NCBI GenBank assembly: GCA_031258005.1
Contig: JAIRNP010000004.1
Span: forward strand, 1 to 42,448
Length of the DNA: 42,448 nucleotides
Origin: Treponema sp.
Lineage (GTDB): Bacteria; Spirochaetota; Spirochaetia; Treponematales; Breznakiellaceae
Direction of reading: 5' to 3'
Shown here: one piece after another, positions 1-7,138 of the stretch
Numbering within the stretch: the first letter of the stretch is position 1
How the letters are laid out: the number at the start of each line of letters is the position of its first letter
Notes under the pieces: model-generated
The model's database searches: none
Seen by the model: the letters and a program-made list of their open reading frames with translations, nothing else
What the model was told of the DNA's origin: nothing
Position numbers and translations under genes: made by a program

Positions 1-329
1 AGGGGCAGCGCGCCCAGGAGGACATCTTCCTCACTGGGGAGGACCACCGCTTCACAGGCGGCTCTGCGGTCTTTCCAATAAATCCTCACCGGTTCCGTTA
101 TCTGACTGAAAACCTTTACACCACCGGTGAGAGTGGTCTCGCTGGTTTCCTCCACTTTAAGCCCCAGCTTTTCGCGGGCCGCCTCGTTGATGATCAGAGT
201 CCACGCGCCGGTATCGACCACCGCGTTGACCGTGAGCCGCCGGACTTCGGATTCCGGGATGAACCCATCCCGCGCTTTAACCGAATCCCCCAGGTTGACC
301 AGGGTAATCTCCGTCCTTACTTCACCCAT
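1..329 (-). CDS. Retropepsin-like clan AA aspartic protease, C-terminus cut by window edge
   Basis: The minus-strand frame starts at ATG 327-329 behind a clear AAGGAG Shine-Dalgarno (337-342) and stays open to base 1, giving 109 residues. Residues 37-41 read VVDTG, the Asp-Thr-Gly active-site motif of retroviral-type aspartic proteases, followed by the usual hydrophobic 'LIINE' strand. The last visible residues are VLLGALP, which matches the conserved 'LLGxLPLE' region near the C-terminus of small bacterial clan AA proteases of about 120 residues, so only 10-20 residues should be missing. Such single-domain proteins are thought to act as dimers; the substrate is unknown. No signal peptide is visible. 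A 20-bp inverted repeat lies just upstream of the Shine-Dalgarno and may affect expression. The family call is fairly sure; the cellular role is not. Confidence 0.75.
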   Translation of the reverse strand, partial: MGEVRTEITLVNLGDSVKARDGFIPESEVRRLTVNAVVDTGAWTLIINEAAREKLGLKVEETSETTLTGGVKVFSQITEPVRIYWKDRRAACEAVVLPSEEDVLLGALP

Positions 330-599
330 ATTGTACTCCTTCTTTACCTTATTCGCCTTTGCGGTTAAAATCTAACCCGTATAAATCAAACCGCGAAGGC
401 GAATAAGGAGCATAAGGGGAAGAGTACGCTTGCAGTCTTTACAAGCCTCTTTCCTTCTTTGCCTGCGAACCTCCGGTTCGATGCGCCTTTGCGGTTAAAA
501 ATCCCCGGCGGTGCAGGCGCTCTGAACAGTGCGGTTTGAACCTCTCAAATAAGGCGGTTTGAACACTCTGAACAGGGCAGCGCAGGCGCGCCCGTTAAA
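330..599. other. Intergenic region with inverted and direct repeats
   Basis: No convincing gene is seen. The stretch holds a 20-bp inverted repeat (347-408), a further partial copy of its arm around 484-499 (cgcctttgcggttaaaa), and two loose copies of a 'gcggtttgaac...ctctgaacag' phrase around 530-575. The repeats suggest decayed or mobile non-coding DNA. Confidence 0.6.
347..408. repeat. 20-bp inverted repeat upstream of the protease gene
   Basis: The arm at 347-366 (ccttattcgcctttgcggtt) pairs with 389-408 with one G-U type mismatch, leaving a 22-nt loop. In the direction of the protease gene the hairpin ends about 5 nt before its Shine-Dalgarno. It could be an operator, an mRNA hairpin controlling initiation, or the remains of a small palindromic mobile element. 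A partial third copy of the arm lies near 484-499. Confidence 0.7.
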
Positions 600-711
600 C
601 TAGGGGCGGACAAGCCGAAAGCCGAGATGGTAGTAGCGGTCAGACGGAGTGCCGTAGCCCCGATGGGCAACCCGCGCGATCCCGGCATCATTGTACCAGC
701 CGCCGCTGCGC
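600..711 (-). pseudogene. Remnant of an FGE/C-type-lectin domain: the last ~37 codons only (variable region copy C)
   Basis: The minus-strand reading ends with stop 600-602 and encodes SGGWYNDAGIARVAHRGY, then GTPSDRYYHLGFRLVRP. It aligns without gaps to the last residues of the intact gene at 814-2322. Homology stops abruptly near 711, and no domain body or start codon is present upstream. About 15 bases around and beyond the stop (gttaaactaggggcg) are also shared with the intact copy. In codons 618-698 it differs from the intact copy at 11 of 27 codons, all changing the amino acid, while the other 16 codons are base-identical. This is the pattern of a DGR variable region. It is not a template repeat, because the variable sites are not adenines. 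Confidence 0.75.
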
Positions 712-742
712 GGTGTCAGACACCCTCCACGCCCTTTTCCTC

Positions 743-782
743 ACCCCCTCCGGGGGTTCGTCAACCCCGCCATCCGGCGGGG
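743..782. other. Two GC-rich hairpins just downstream of the variable region of the intact FGE gene
   Basis: ACCCCC/GGGGGT (743-757, loop TCC) and CCCCGCC-ATCC-GGCGGGG (765-782, 7-bp stem, 4-nt loop) lie 32-70 bases past the stop codon at 814-816. They could end transcription, though no T-tract follows. A short GC-rich stem with a 4-nt loop just 3' of the variable region is also what known DGR targets carry (BPP-1-type cruciform), which is the more interesting reading. Confidence 0.6.
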
Positions 783-813
783 CCGGGCGCGTCGAAGCGA
801 TATCCCGGTTAAA

Positions 814-2322
814 CTAGGGGCGAACAAGCCGAAAGCCGAGGCTCCCGTTGCGGCTAGACGGAGTGCCGTAGCTCCGATCGGCAACCCGCACGTACCCGGC
901 GCCAATGACCCAGCTACCGCCACGTAAAACGCGGTAAGTCCCCGAAGACGCGCCCGAAGGATCAGTCTGCGCCCCAGAGCTATAGCCCCCATACCAGTCC
1001 CAGCACCACTCCCACACGTTCCCGCTCATGTCGTACAAGCCAAGACTGTTCCCCGCCTTTGTCTTCACCGGATGCGTCTTACTCCCGCTGTTCCCGCTAT
1101 ACCACGCCACCCCGTCAACACTGTTGCTCCCGCTGTACTCGTACACCATGAAGTCCTTCCCCCCACCTTTCGCAGCCCATTCCCACTCTGCCTCCGTCGG
1201 CAGACGATACCCATTCGCATTCCTGTCCCACGTTATATAATCCCCACTCCCGCTGTACACCGGCGTCAAGCCTTCCTTTTCGCTCCGCTTGTTGCAATAC
1301 TCAAGCGCCTCGTACCAGCTCACACACTCCACTGGCAGGGTGTCCCCTTTGAAAGAACTCGGATTGGTCCCCATAAGCTCCACCCATTCTTTCTGCGTTA
1401 CCTCGTGGTCGCTCATGTAAAAGCCCTTACTTATCGTTACTTGATGTATGGGTTTCTCATCGCTGTCGCCGTTATTGCTCCCCATGCTGAAGGTTCCGGG
1501 CGGCACCAGCACAAACCCGGACGGCGCGCTCCCAGACCCGCTCACGGCGGCAGCCACACCGTTCAGACTCGCCGCCAGCTTCGGCGCCAAATCCACCCCT
1601 TCCGTGAACGCGCTGTACCGTTCCGAATACCCGTCTATAAAACTCCCGTCTTCTATGTTCAACACGTCCGCCGTGAACCGGTTCAGCGCTCCCATCTTGA
1701 TCACCGAGCCCGCAAGCACATATTGCGCGTTCACCCCTCTGCCCAAGCGCCGCACCCGCTCCTGATCCGTCTCTCCGCTCTCGCCGCCGGTACTGCTGCC
1801 CATCTGGTAGGTCCCGCCTTCAACCAGGACAAAGCCTTCCGGAGCCCGCCCCGGAGACACGCCGCTTATGGTGCTCACCGTCTGGGCCACCAAATCGTTC
1901 ATCCGGTCGTAGGCATCGTCTATATCGTTCACCCGCATATCCGCCCCGCCTTTCACTTCCAGGGTCTTAATATCCAGTATTGATACCGTTACAATAATGC
2001 GGTTGTTCAGTTTTTGCAGGGTTCCCCGGACTACCCAGTCGGCGTTTAACGCACTGCCCAGGGCCGCAGTCTTGTGGTCGTCCGTCCAGTCCCCCGCCTG
2101 AAACTGATGCTCCCGCACAACCTTGTCCAGGGCTTCCCGGGTAACCACCCGTACCGACCTCGTCCCGGACAGGCGTATGCTGTAGACTTCCGTGATAACC
2201 TGGGCGTCGCCGGGGGAAATACCGGCCCTCCCCTCAAAGGGGGCCACCGCCACCACCGCCTGCTGTGCATAAACCCCCGCGGCCAGGGCCGCGAGAAACA
2301 TAAAAACCGGCGCCTTTTTCAT
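814..2322 (-). CDS. Secreted CsgG/TolB-like plus FGE-sulfatase (C-type-lectin fold) protein, candidate DGR target
   Basis: The protein has 502 residues from ATG 2320-2322; an in-frame TTG eight codons earlier is less likely because the signal peptide begins at this Met. Residues 1-20 form a signal peptide (MKKAPVFMFLAALAAGVYA). Residues 22-150 are a CsgG/LpoB-like domain (VVAVAPFEGRAG, LNADWVVRGTL). Residues 161-180 repeat the opening of an FGE domain (EGFVLVEGGTYQMGSS) but break off into a half CsgG-like unit (184-255, NAQYVLAGSVIKMG). The full FGE-sulfatase domain spans 268-502 (GFVLVPPGTFSMGS, HEVTQKEW, RLPTEAEWEWAAKGG, GNVWEWCWDWY, LRGGSW, LGFRLV). The Cys pair used by catalytic FGE near RGGSW is missing, so a binding role rather than formylglycine formation is likely. 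Treponema denticola TvpA, a DGR-diversified protein, has this fold and the same C-terminal layout. Confidence 0.8.
   Translation of the reverse strand: MKKAPVFMFLAALAAGVYAQQAVVAVAPFEGRAGISPGDAQVITEVYSIRLSGTRSVRVVTREALDKVVREHQFQAGDWTDDHKTAALGSALNADWVVRGTLQKLNNRIIVTVSILDIKTLEVKGGADMRVNDIDDAYDRMNDLVAQTVSTISGVSPGRAPEGFVLVEGGTYQMGSSTGGESGETDQERVRRLGRGVNAQYVLAGSVIKMGALNRFTADVLNIEDGSFIDGYSERYSAFTEGVDLAPKLAASLNGVAAAVSGSGSAPSGFVLVPPGTFSMGSNNGDSDEKPIHQVTISKGFYMSDHEVTQKEWVELMGTNPSSFKGDTLPVECVSWYEALEYCNKRSEKEGLTPVYSGSGDYITWDRNANGYRLPTEAEWEWAAKGGGKDFMVYEYSGSNSVDGVAWYSGNSGSKTHPVKTKAGNSLGLYDMSGNVWEWCWDWYGGYSSGAQTDPSGASSGTYRVLRGGSWVIGAGYVRVADRSYGTPSSRNGSLGFRLVRP
832..912 (-). other. Candidate DGR variable region, copy A
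   Basis: These 27 codons run from the Trp of RGGSW to the Phe of LGF. Compared with copy C (618-698), 16 codons are identical at all three bases and 11 differ, every one changing the residue (V/Y, I/N, G/D, Y/I, V/A, D/H, S/G, S/D, N/Y, G/Y, S/H). Of 19 base differences, 16 fall at codon positions 1 and 2. This is what adenine-directed mutagenesis of AAC/AAT template codons would leave, and it is unlike neutral or purifying divergence. The cognate reverse transcriptase and template are not in the window. Confidence 0.6.
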
Positions 2323-2397
2323 GCTCCATAACACCCCTTTTTTCAAAAAAATTTTCGACCGCCTTACGGAGGAAACAAACGCTCCGCGGCCGCAGAA

Positions 2398-4025
2398 CTA
2401 GGGACGCACCACACGGAAACCCAAATAGTAGGACCGATGGTCGGGAGTGTTGTAGGACCGATTCGCCGAACGCAGGTCCGACGCAGAGATGAGCCACGAC
2501 CCGCCGCGTAATACGCGGTAAGCGCCGGAGGCCGGCCCCCTGGGGTCGGTCTAGCTCCCGGAACTATAGCCCCCATACCAGTCCCAGCACCATTCCCACA
2601 CGTTCCCGCTCATATCATAGATGCCAAGGCTGTTCGGCTGTTTCTGCCCCACAGGATGGCTCCTTCCCCCGCTGTTACCACCATACCACGCCACCGCATC
2701 CACGTTGTTGCTCCCGCTGTACTCGTATACCATGAATTCCTTCCCGCCCCCTTTCGCCGCCCATTCCCATTCCGCTTCCGTCGGCAGCCGGTATCCATTC
2801 GTCTTGAAATTACACGTTATATAGTCCCCGCTCCCGCTATACACCGGCGTCAAGCCTTCCTTTACGCTCCGCCTGTTGCAATATTCAAGCGCGTCGTACC
2901 AACTCACGTACCCCACAGGCAGAGTGTCCCCTTTGAAATTACTCGGATTGGTCCCCATAATCTCCGTCCATTCTTTCTGCGTTACCTCGTGGTCGCTCAT
3001 GGAGAAGCCCTGGCTTATCGTTACTTGATGTATGGGTCTCTCATATCTATCTCCATTATTGCTCCCCACGCTGAAGGTTCCCGGCGGCACCAGCACAAAC
3101 CCGGACGGCGCTCCGCCGCTCCCAGGTCTGGCCCCGCTCACGGCCACAGTTGCGCCGTTCAGACTCGCCGCCAACTTGGGCGCTAAATCCACGCCTTCCG
3201 TGAACGCGCTGTACCGTTCCGAATAACCGTCTATAAAACTGCCGTCTTCTATGTCCAATATGTCCGCGGTGAACCGGTTCAGCGCACCCATCTTGATTAC
3301 AGAACCGGCAAGCACATATTGCGCGTTTGTCCCCGATCCCAGCCGCCTCACCCGCTCCTGATCCGTCTCCCCGCCCCGCTGCCGCCGGTGTTCGTCCAGC
3401 ACCTTCTCCAGATTGTCCGTCCGCGGCAGCACCGCGTACTTTGTCCCGTTCGCCACGCTTATGGCCAGTATTTGCGCCAATACCTGCGCGTCCCCCTCGC
3501 TCGCCCCGCTGCCGGTCTCAAAGGGCGGCACGGACAAGCCCGGCAAGCCCCTGGCGTCCCGACGCACCGCCTCGGACAGCTTTTTCGCCATCTCTGGTAT
3601 CAGCGGGTCTATGTCCTCTATGTTCTTGTACGCGCGATAGTCCCCAGCCACCAACTGCAGGCTCTCTACGTCCAATATGCTGGCCAATACCAGATTTTGC
3701 GACCCCAGTTTCGTGATGTACCCGGCTATCACGTACTGCGCATTCAGTTGTTTGCCCAGCTCGAATATGGTGTCCCGTCGGTCAGCCCTGAATCCCGCTG
3801 GAACTTCTGCTCAAAACGCATGAACGCCTGAGTCGTCCGCGTTACCAGCGTCACTTTGTTAAAAGCGTCTCGAAAAATCCGCTGCCGCGCAAGCTCCGAG
3901 ACGATGTATTCGCCGTCCCCGCTCTGCCCGCCGGTAAAGGGCAGCAGCGCGATGCTCTCCTTTTTCTGCGCATACGCGCCAAACGCCATGAGCGCCAGCG
4001 CCCCTATAAGCATGATCTTCTTCAT
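2398..4025 (-). pseudogene. CsgG-like/FGE fusion gene broken by a frameshift and an amber codon
   Basis: One ancestral gene of about 542 codons. It begins at ATG 4023-4025 with a signal peptide (MKKIMLIGALALMAFGAYAQ) and a CsgG-like domain (ESIALLPFTGG). Near 3775 a single missing base throws the frame into a stop at 3744; restoring one C gives LTDRDTIFELGKQLNAQYV and joins the downstream frame smoothly. That frame continues through a second CsgG-like unit and an FGE domain to TAG 2551-2553. At the matching place the intact paralogue has CAG (GAQTDP), so this is a simple C-to-T nonsense change. The frame then runs on through TDPRGPASGAYRVLRGGSW to stop 2398-2400. Two independent lesions make a pseudogene the likeliest reading. 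The separately open part (2551-3732) could still yield a truncated product. Confidence 0.8.
2416..2496 (-). other. Variable-region-like segment, copy B, beyond the amber codon
   Basis: These 27 codons match copies A and C in position: Trp of RGGSW to Phe of LGF, reading WLISASDLRSANRSYNTP then DHRSYYLGF. The framework residues A, R, A, R, TP, R and LGF are kept, and the same columns vary as between A and C. Synonymous differences to A and C are also present, so this copy belongs to an older branch. It lies downstream of the TAG at 2551 and would be read only after suppression. Confidence 0.55.
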
Positions 4026-4039
4026 GGTTGCCTCCCGCG

Positions 4040-4894
4040 CTATTTCACCAGCGCTTCATTCAATTGCTTAAAAAATGCCGTGTCATCCCGGATAGCCTCT
4101 GCGATTCTTTGGATAAACCGCCTGCCGCCCATTTCGCTGACATGATGCTCTTTTGAGACGCAACGGATTGTCCCATCCTGCATAAAGGTTATGGTCGCCG
4201 CGCCCAGGGTAAGCCCGTTTTTCTCCTCATAATCCACCTCTATGACAAATACGCCGCTTCTGTCCGCGTTTTCCGCATCGCGGACCGCGGCGGGCAGCAG
4301 AAGCGGGGTCTGATTGCTCTGCAAGCCCCTTTGAAGGTTCTGTAAGATGGTCTTTTTCTCGCTTTCGGCAAGGGAAACGCCTCCCTCAAACACCAGCCCC
4401 GCGCTTACGACCGAGAACTTTTTCCATTCGTCATCGGCCCGTACGTCGGCGCTCCATTGCATAACGACTTGATTGGTCTCGACCTGCACGATTCGGATGT
4501 CCAGTCGGTAGGTCCTTCCCGCGTTATACAAGGTTCCGGCTATGACGGCGGTTGCGCCGAGCTGCTTGGTGATTGACACCGCGGTTTCATCGCTCACATT
4601 GCCTTGCAGTTGGTAGGCTATTTCGCTGTCCACTGCCGCGCCGGACAGGGAATCCCGGTTCACCACGATGAAGCGGCTGTCTCTCACGAGCCGCATAAGC
4701 AACTGGCTGGTGGTATAGTCCGCTAACTCAGGGCTTGCCGCGTTGATGCGCGGGCAGGCTATACGGGTTTGCGCGGGCAGTTTGCGCGCGGTCTCAGCAA
4801 CGCACGAGTCCAGCGCCTGCGCCAGACTCACCATTTGCGCGGAAAGCGCAGCCGCGCTCAAGATCGCCATGACCAGACATACGCCTCTTTTCAT
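4040..4894 (-). CDS. Secreted CsgG/TolB-like protein
   Basis: The protein has 284 residues and its start is set by an AAGGAGG Shine-Dalgarno just upstream. Residues 1-19 are a signal peptide (MKRGVCLVMAILSAAALSA). Residues 40-150 resemble the CsgG/LpoB-type periplasmic fold: 'TTSQLLMRLVRDSRFIVVNR', then 'ATAVIAGTLYNAGRTYRLD' and 'VETNQVVMQWSADV'. The C-terminal ~100 residues are not recognised and end in a helical segment (RFIQRIAEAIRDDTAFFKQL). It lies 14 bp upstream of the broken CsgG-FGE gene on the same strand, so the cluster was probably one operon of envelope proteins. The shared CsgG-like modules suggest joint work at the cell envelope. The exact function is unknown. Confidence 0.65.
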   Translation of the reverse strand: MKRGVCLVMAILSAAALSAQMVSLAQALDSCVAETARKLPAQTRIACPRINAASPELADYTTSQLLMRLVRDSRFIVVNRDSLSGAAVDSEIAYQLQGNVSDETAVSITKQLGATAVIAGTLYNAGRTYRLDIRIVQVETNQVVMQWSADVRADDEWKKFSVVSAGLVFEGGVSLAESEKKTILQNLQRGLQSNQTPLLLPAAVRDAENADRSGVFVIEVDYEEKNGLTLGAATITFMQDGTIRCVSKEHHVSEMGGRRFIQRIAEAIRDDTAFFKQLNEALVK

Positions 4895-4989
4895 TATAAA
4901 ACCTCCTTAAACGACGCTCCTTGGGCGAGGGGGCTTTAGTTCCCGTTTCGGAGCGTTTAACAACGCGTTCTGTATGGTACGCCTTATGA

Positions 4990-5026
4990 GACTTGTTCGA
5001 TAACCCGGTTGCTTATCGAACAAGTC
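4990..5026. repeat. Dispersed palindromic element, copy 1
   Basis: A perfect 14-bp stem (gacttgttcgataa, 4990-5003, with 5013-5026) encloses loop cccggttgc. Its last base is the first base of the stop triplet of the GH57 gene. Related copies sit at 31952-31988 and 41902-41938. Here it could serve as that gene's transcript-end hairpin, but the dispersed copies point to a REP/MITE-like element. Confidence 0.75.
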
Positions 5027-6978
5027 TAATAAATCCTTAAACTAAACTCCACGGCAAGGCAATCCCCCGGTTCAAGCTGGAAGGGTCTTATGGGCATGAC
5101 ACAGGTGGATTGGTACATCCGGTGCAGCACCCCCTGGATACGGCAGGAAGTACGGATAGGCACGATCCAGGCATCGAAATTGAGGTCCGATCGCAGCGTA
5201 ATGAACACCTCGTTCTTGAGGTCTTCCAGGGTAATACCCGCCGCATCGGTAATAGTTCCTTCCAGGGTAAAGCGGGTGGTCTCTGGTTCTTCATGGGCAG
5301 GCGCTACCCTGCTATGGGCTGCCTGAAGCTTCACCAGGCGCACAAAAGATGCTCCTTCTCCAGGAAAAGAAAGGTCCAGGCTGGGGATAAACCTGCCGGT
5401 TTCCGTGTCGGTCCCCCGGTTGATAAGCACATAGGTTACCTTGAGGGTGTCTTTCCTTATCTGATAGCGCTTCTCCAGCTCTATATTCCCATAAGGCAGC
5501 CCTGGATGTACCGGAAGCCGAAAATGAACCTGCTCATGCTCCTTATCCATGCTGACCAGTTCAAAGGGTTCACCTCCGCAATACCGATGGGTACACCGCG
5601 CCTCATGTCCCTGTAAAACCCCTGCCAAGGCATCCTGAAAGGTGCATTCCGGAGAAACCAGGTAATCCGCAAAACCGGTCCGCCTGAATCCCGGGGCAAA
5701 GGTATCCAGATAATTCCAGACCTTGGGAAGATAGTCCAACTCAAAAACCGCCGCGCCTTCAAGCTGTATATAGCAGTTGATATACCCATTCCTAAACAGA
5801 TACTCCCCTTCACCGTCCAGATTAAAATCAAAATGCAATACCGAAGGGATAAAACTGCCCTGTTCCCGGCTTATCTTCTCCGCCTCCAAGAGGGCTTTGT
5901 AGGCCGCCTTCCTGATGGAGTGCCGGCATACCCCTCCATAGATCCCGGGACAAAAGGCGTCAACCCCTTGGGCCTTCCACAGTTCTTCCCGGGCAATACG
6001 TTTCCGGGATTTATCCCCCCGAAGCTGGTTGATTAATACATGGGTAAACATCATCTTGGCGTAGATATGGTTTGCCTCCGGGTAGTCGATTAAAAATTGC
6101 CGGACCGCAGGAGCCCTTCCCTCGGATAAAACCCCTGCTTCCTCGGAAACGGGGAAGTATATTTTTTTTAAGCCCCGCAGCCCCTTAAACAGTTTTCCCG
6201 GACTGGTAAACTCAATCCGGGACTCAAAGCCGGAAAGGTCTTCAAAAAAGCGGTGAAACCTCATTTCCGCTGATTCGGACGCCCCGTTTTCGGCAAAGAG
6301 CTGTTCTGGAAAAACACAGATGAGCTTCTTCCCGCCTTCTGAAACGGGGTTCTGAACAAGCCCGGTATCACCGCGGTCATGCTCAGCCACCCAGTCCTCT
6401 AACACGAGGGATGCCCTTCTTTGGGCAAAGGCTTCCTTAAACCGGTTTGAGACCGGAAAAATGGTGATGAGCTTGCCCTGATCTTCGGTGATACAGGGTT
6501 CGATTACCCCGGCTTCTACCCCTGCCAGGGTAAATTGCCGCTCCTCCAAGAAGGTATAGCTCATCCCGCAGGTACTCAAGGGCCCGACAATATGCGGCTC
6601 CCAGGCCAGGGCCGGCAGCCTGCAGCCCTGGGGCCGCTTGCCAAAATGCTTTCGCAGGTAGGTGGTCAGCATCTCAATCTGCCCTATCTTATCTGAGAGG
6701 GGTATGAGGGGCATCATGGGTTCATAGAAACCGCCTCCCAGCAATTCGATCTGTTTCCGGGAAACCAGGTCTTCGAGGAGCATGAAAAATTCCGGATGGA
6801 CTTTCTCTAGCCAACACAGCAAGACACCGGAATAATGCAGGGCCGCCTGAATTTTGGGGTATTTATATAACGTGGAGACAAAAGGCTTTAAGTTCGTTTT
6901 ATAGGCCGCTTCAAATTCATCATCCCCCACTCCATAGGGGATATGATAATGGGAGCCCAGGATAACTATATGATCCAT
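5026..6978 (-). CDS. Glycoside hydrolase family 57, 4-alpha-glucanotransferase/alpha-amylase-like
   Basis: At 650 residues the length fits the GH57 4-alpha-glucanotransferase group, with a catalytic half and a C-terminal beta-rich half. Visible family motifs are the N-terminal HYHIP (10-14; HxHxP type), ELLGGGFYEPMMP (78-90), and LPALAWEP (121-128). Glu127 of the last is in the place of the catalytic nucleophile (E123 of the Thermococcus litoralis enzyme). The loop that normally carries the acid/base Asp (DDGEKFG) instead reads ICVFPEQLFAENG (220-232), so that Asp is missing or replaced. The protein may therefore be a weak enzyme or a glucan-binding relative. No signal peptide is seen, so cytoplasmic glucan handling is likely. 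The Shine-Dalgarno is weak. It follows rnfA by 160 bp and may have its own promoter. Confidence 0.75.
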   Translation of the reverse strand: MDHIVILGSHYHIPYGVGDDEFEAAYKTNLKPFVSTLYKYPKIQAALHYSGVLLCWLEKVHPEFFMLLEDLVSRKQIELLGGGFYEPMMPLIPLSDKIGQIEMLTTYLRKHFGKRPQGCRLPALAWEPHIVGPLSTCGMSYTFLEERQFTLAGVEAGVIEPCITEDQGKLITIFPVSNRFKEAFAQRRASLVLEDWVAEHDRGDTGLVQNPVSEGGKKLICVFPEQLFAENGASESAEMRFHRFFEDLSGFESRIEFTSPGKLFKGLRGLKKIYFPVSEEAGVLSEGRAPAVRQFLIDYPEANHIYAKMMFTHVLINQLRGDKSRKRIAREELWKAQGVDAFCPGIYGGVCRHSIRKAAYKALLEAEKISREQGSFIPSVLHFDFNLDGEGEYLFRNGYINCYIQLEGAAVFELDYLPKVWNYLDTFAPGFRRTGFADYLVSPECTFQDALAGVLQGHEARCTHRYCGGEPFELVSMDKEHEQVHFRLPVHPGLPYGNIELEKRYQIRKDTLKVTYVLINRGTDTETGRFIPSLDLSFPGEGASFVRLVKLQAAHSRVAPAHEEPETTRFTLEGTITDAAGITLEDLKNEVFITLRSDLNFDAWIVPIRTSCRIQGVLHRMYQSTCVMPIRPFQLEPGDCLAVEFSLRIY

Positions 6979-7010
6979 TTTTTATGTAGATTTCCTATTA
7001 TTTTCTATGC

Positions 7011-7026
7011 TACCTGTACACAGGTA
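7011..7026. promoter_or_regulatory. Operator-like palindrome upstream of the GH57 gene
   Basis: TACCTG-taca-CAGGTA forms a 6-bp inverted repeat 33 bases before the GH57 start codon. It sits where a repressor or activator of that gene could bind. No strong promoter is tied to it, so the role is inferred from position only. Confidence 0.35.
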
Positions 7027-7138
7027 TTTTTGACTGCTGCTGTTTTTCAGACCAGTTCCGACTAGCCCTCTTCAGGTGTTATACTATAGGCACGTTCCCC
7101 CCGTTATACCTGCCCCGAGACGAGGCCCATGACTGCTC

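Noticed and set aside
600-711. Copy C as the DGR template repeat
   Set aside because: A template should have A at the variable bases; here they are a mix (for example TAC, ATC, CAT, GGC).
1072-1983. Long plus-strand open frame (about 300 codons) opposite the FGE fusion gene
   Set aside because: It is the antisense of a gene with clear signal peptide and domain motifs; the translation is His/Pro/Arg-rich and shows no family features.
2551-2553. TAG as a pyrrolysine or other recoded codon
   Set aside because: The paralogue has CAG at the same place, so a single C-to-T change explains it, and the gene also carries a frameshift.
2551-3732. Treating the open part of the second FGE fusion as a normal complete gene
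   Set aside because: It lacks a signal peptide and N-terminal domain, which lie in another frame just upstream, and it ends at an in-frame TAG inside the FGE domain. One broken gene explains both pieces.
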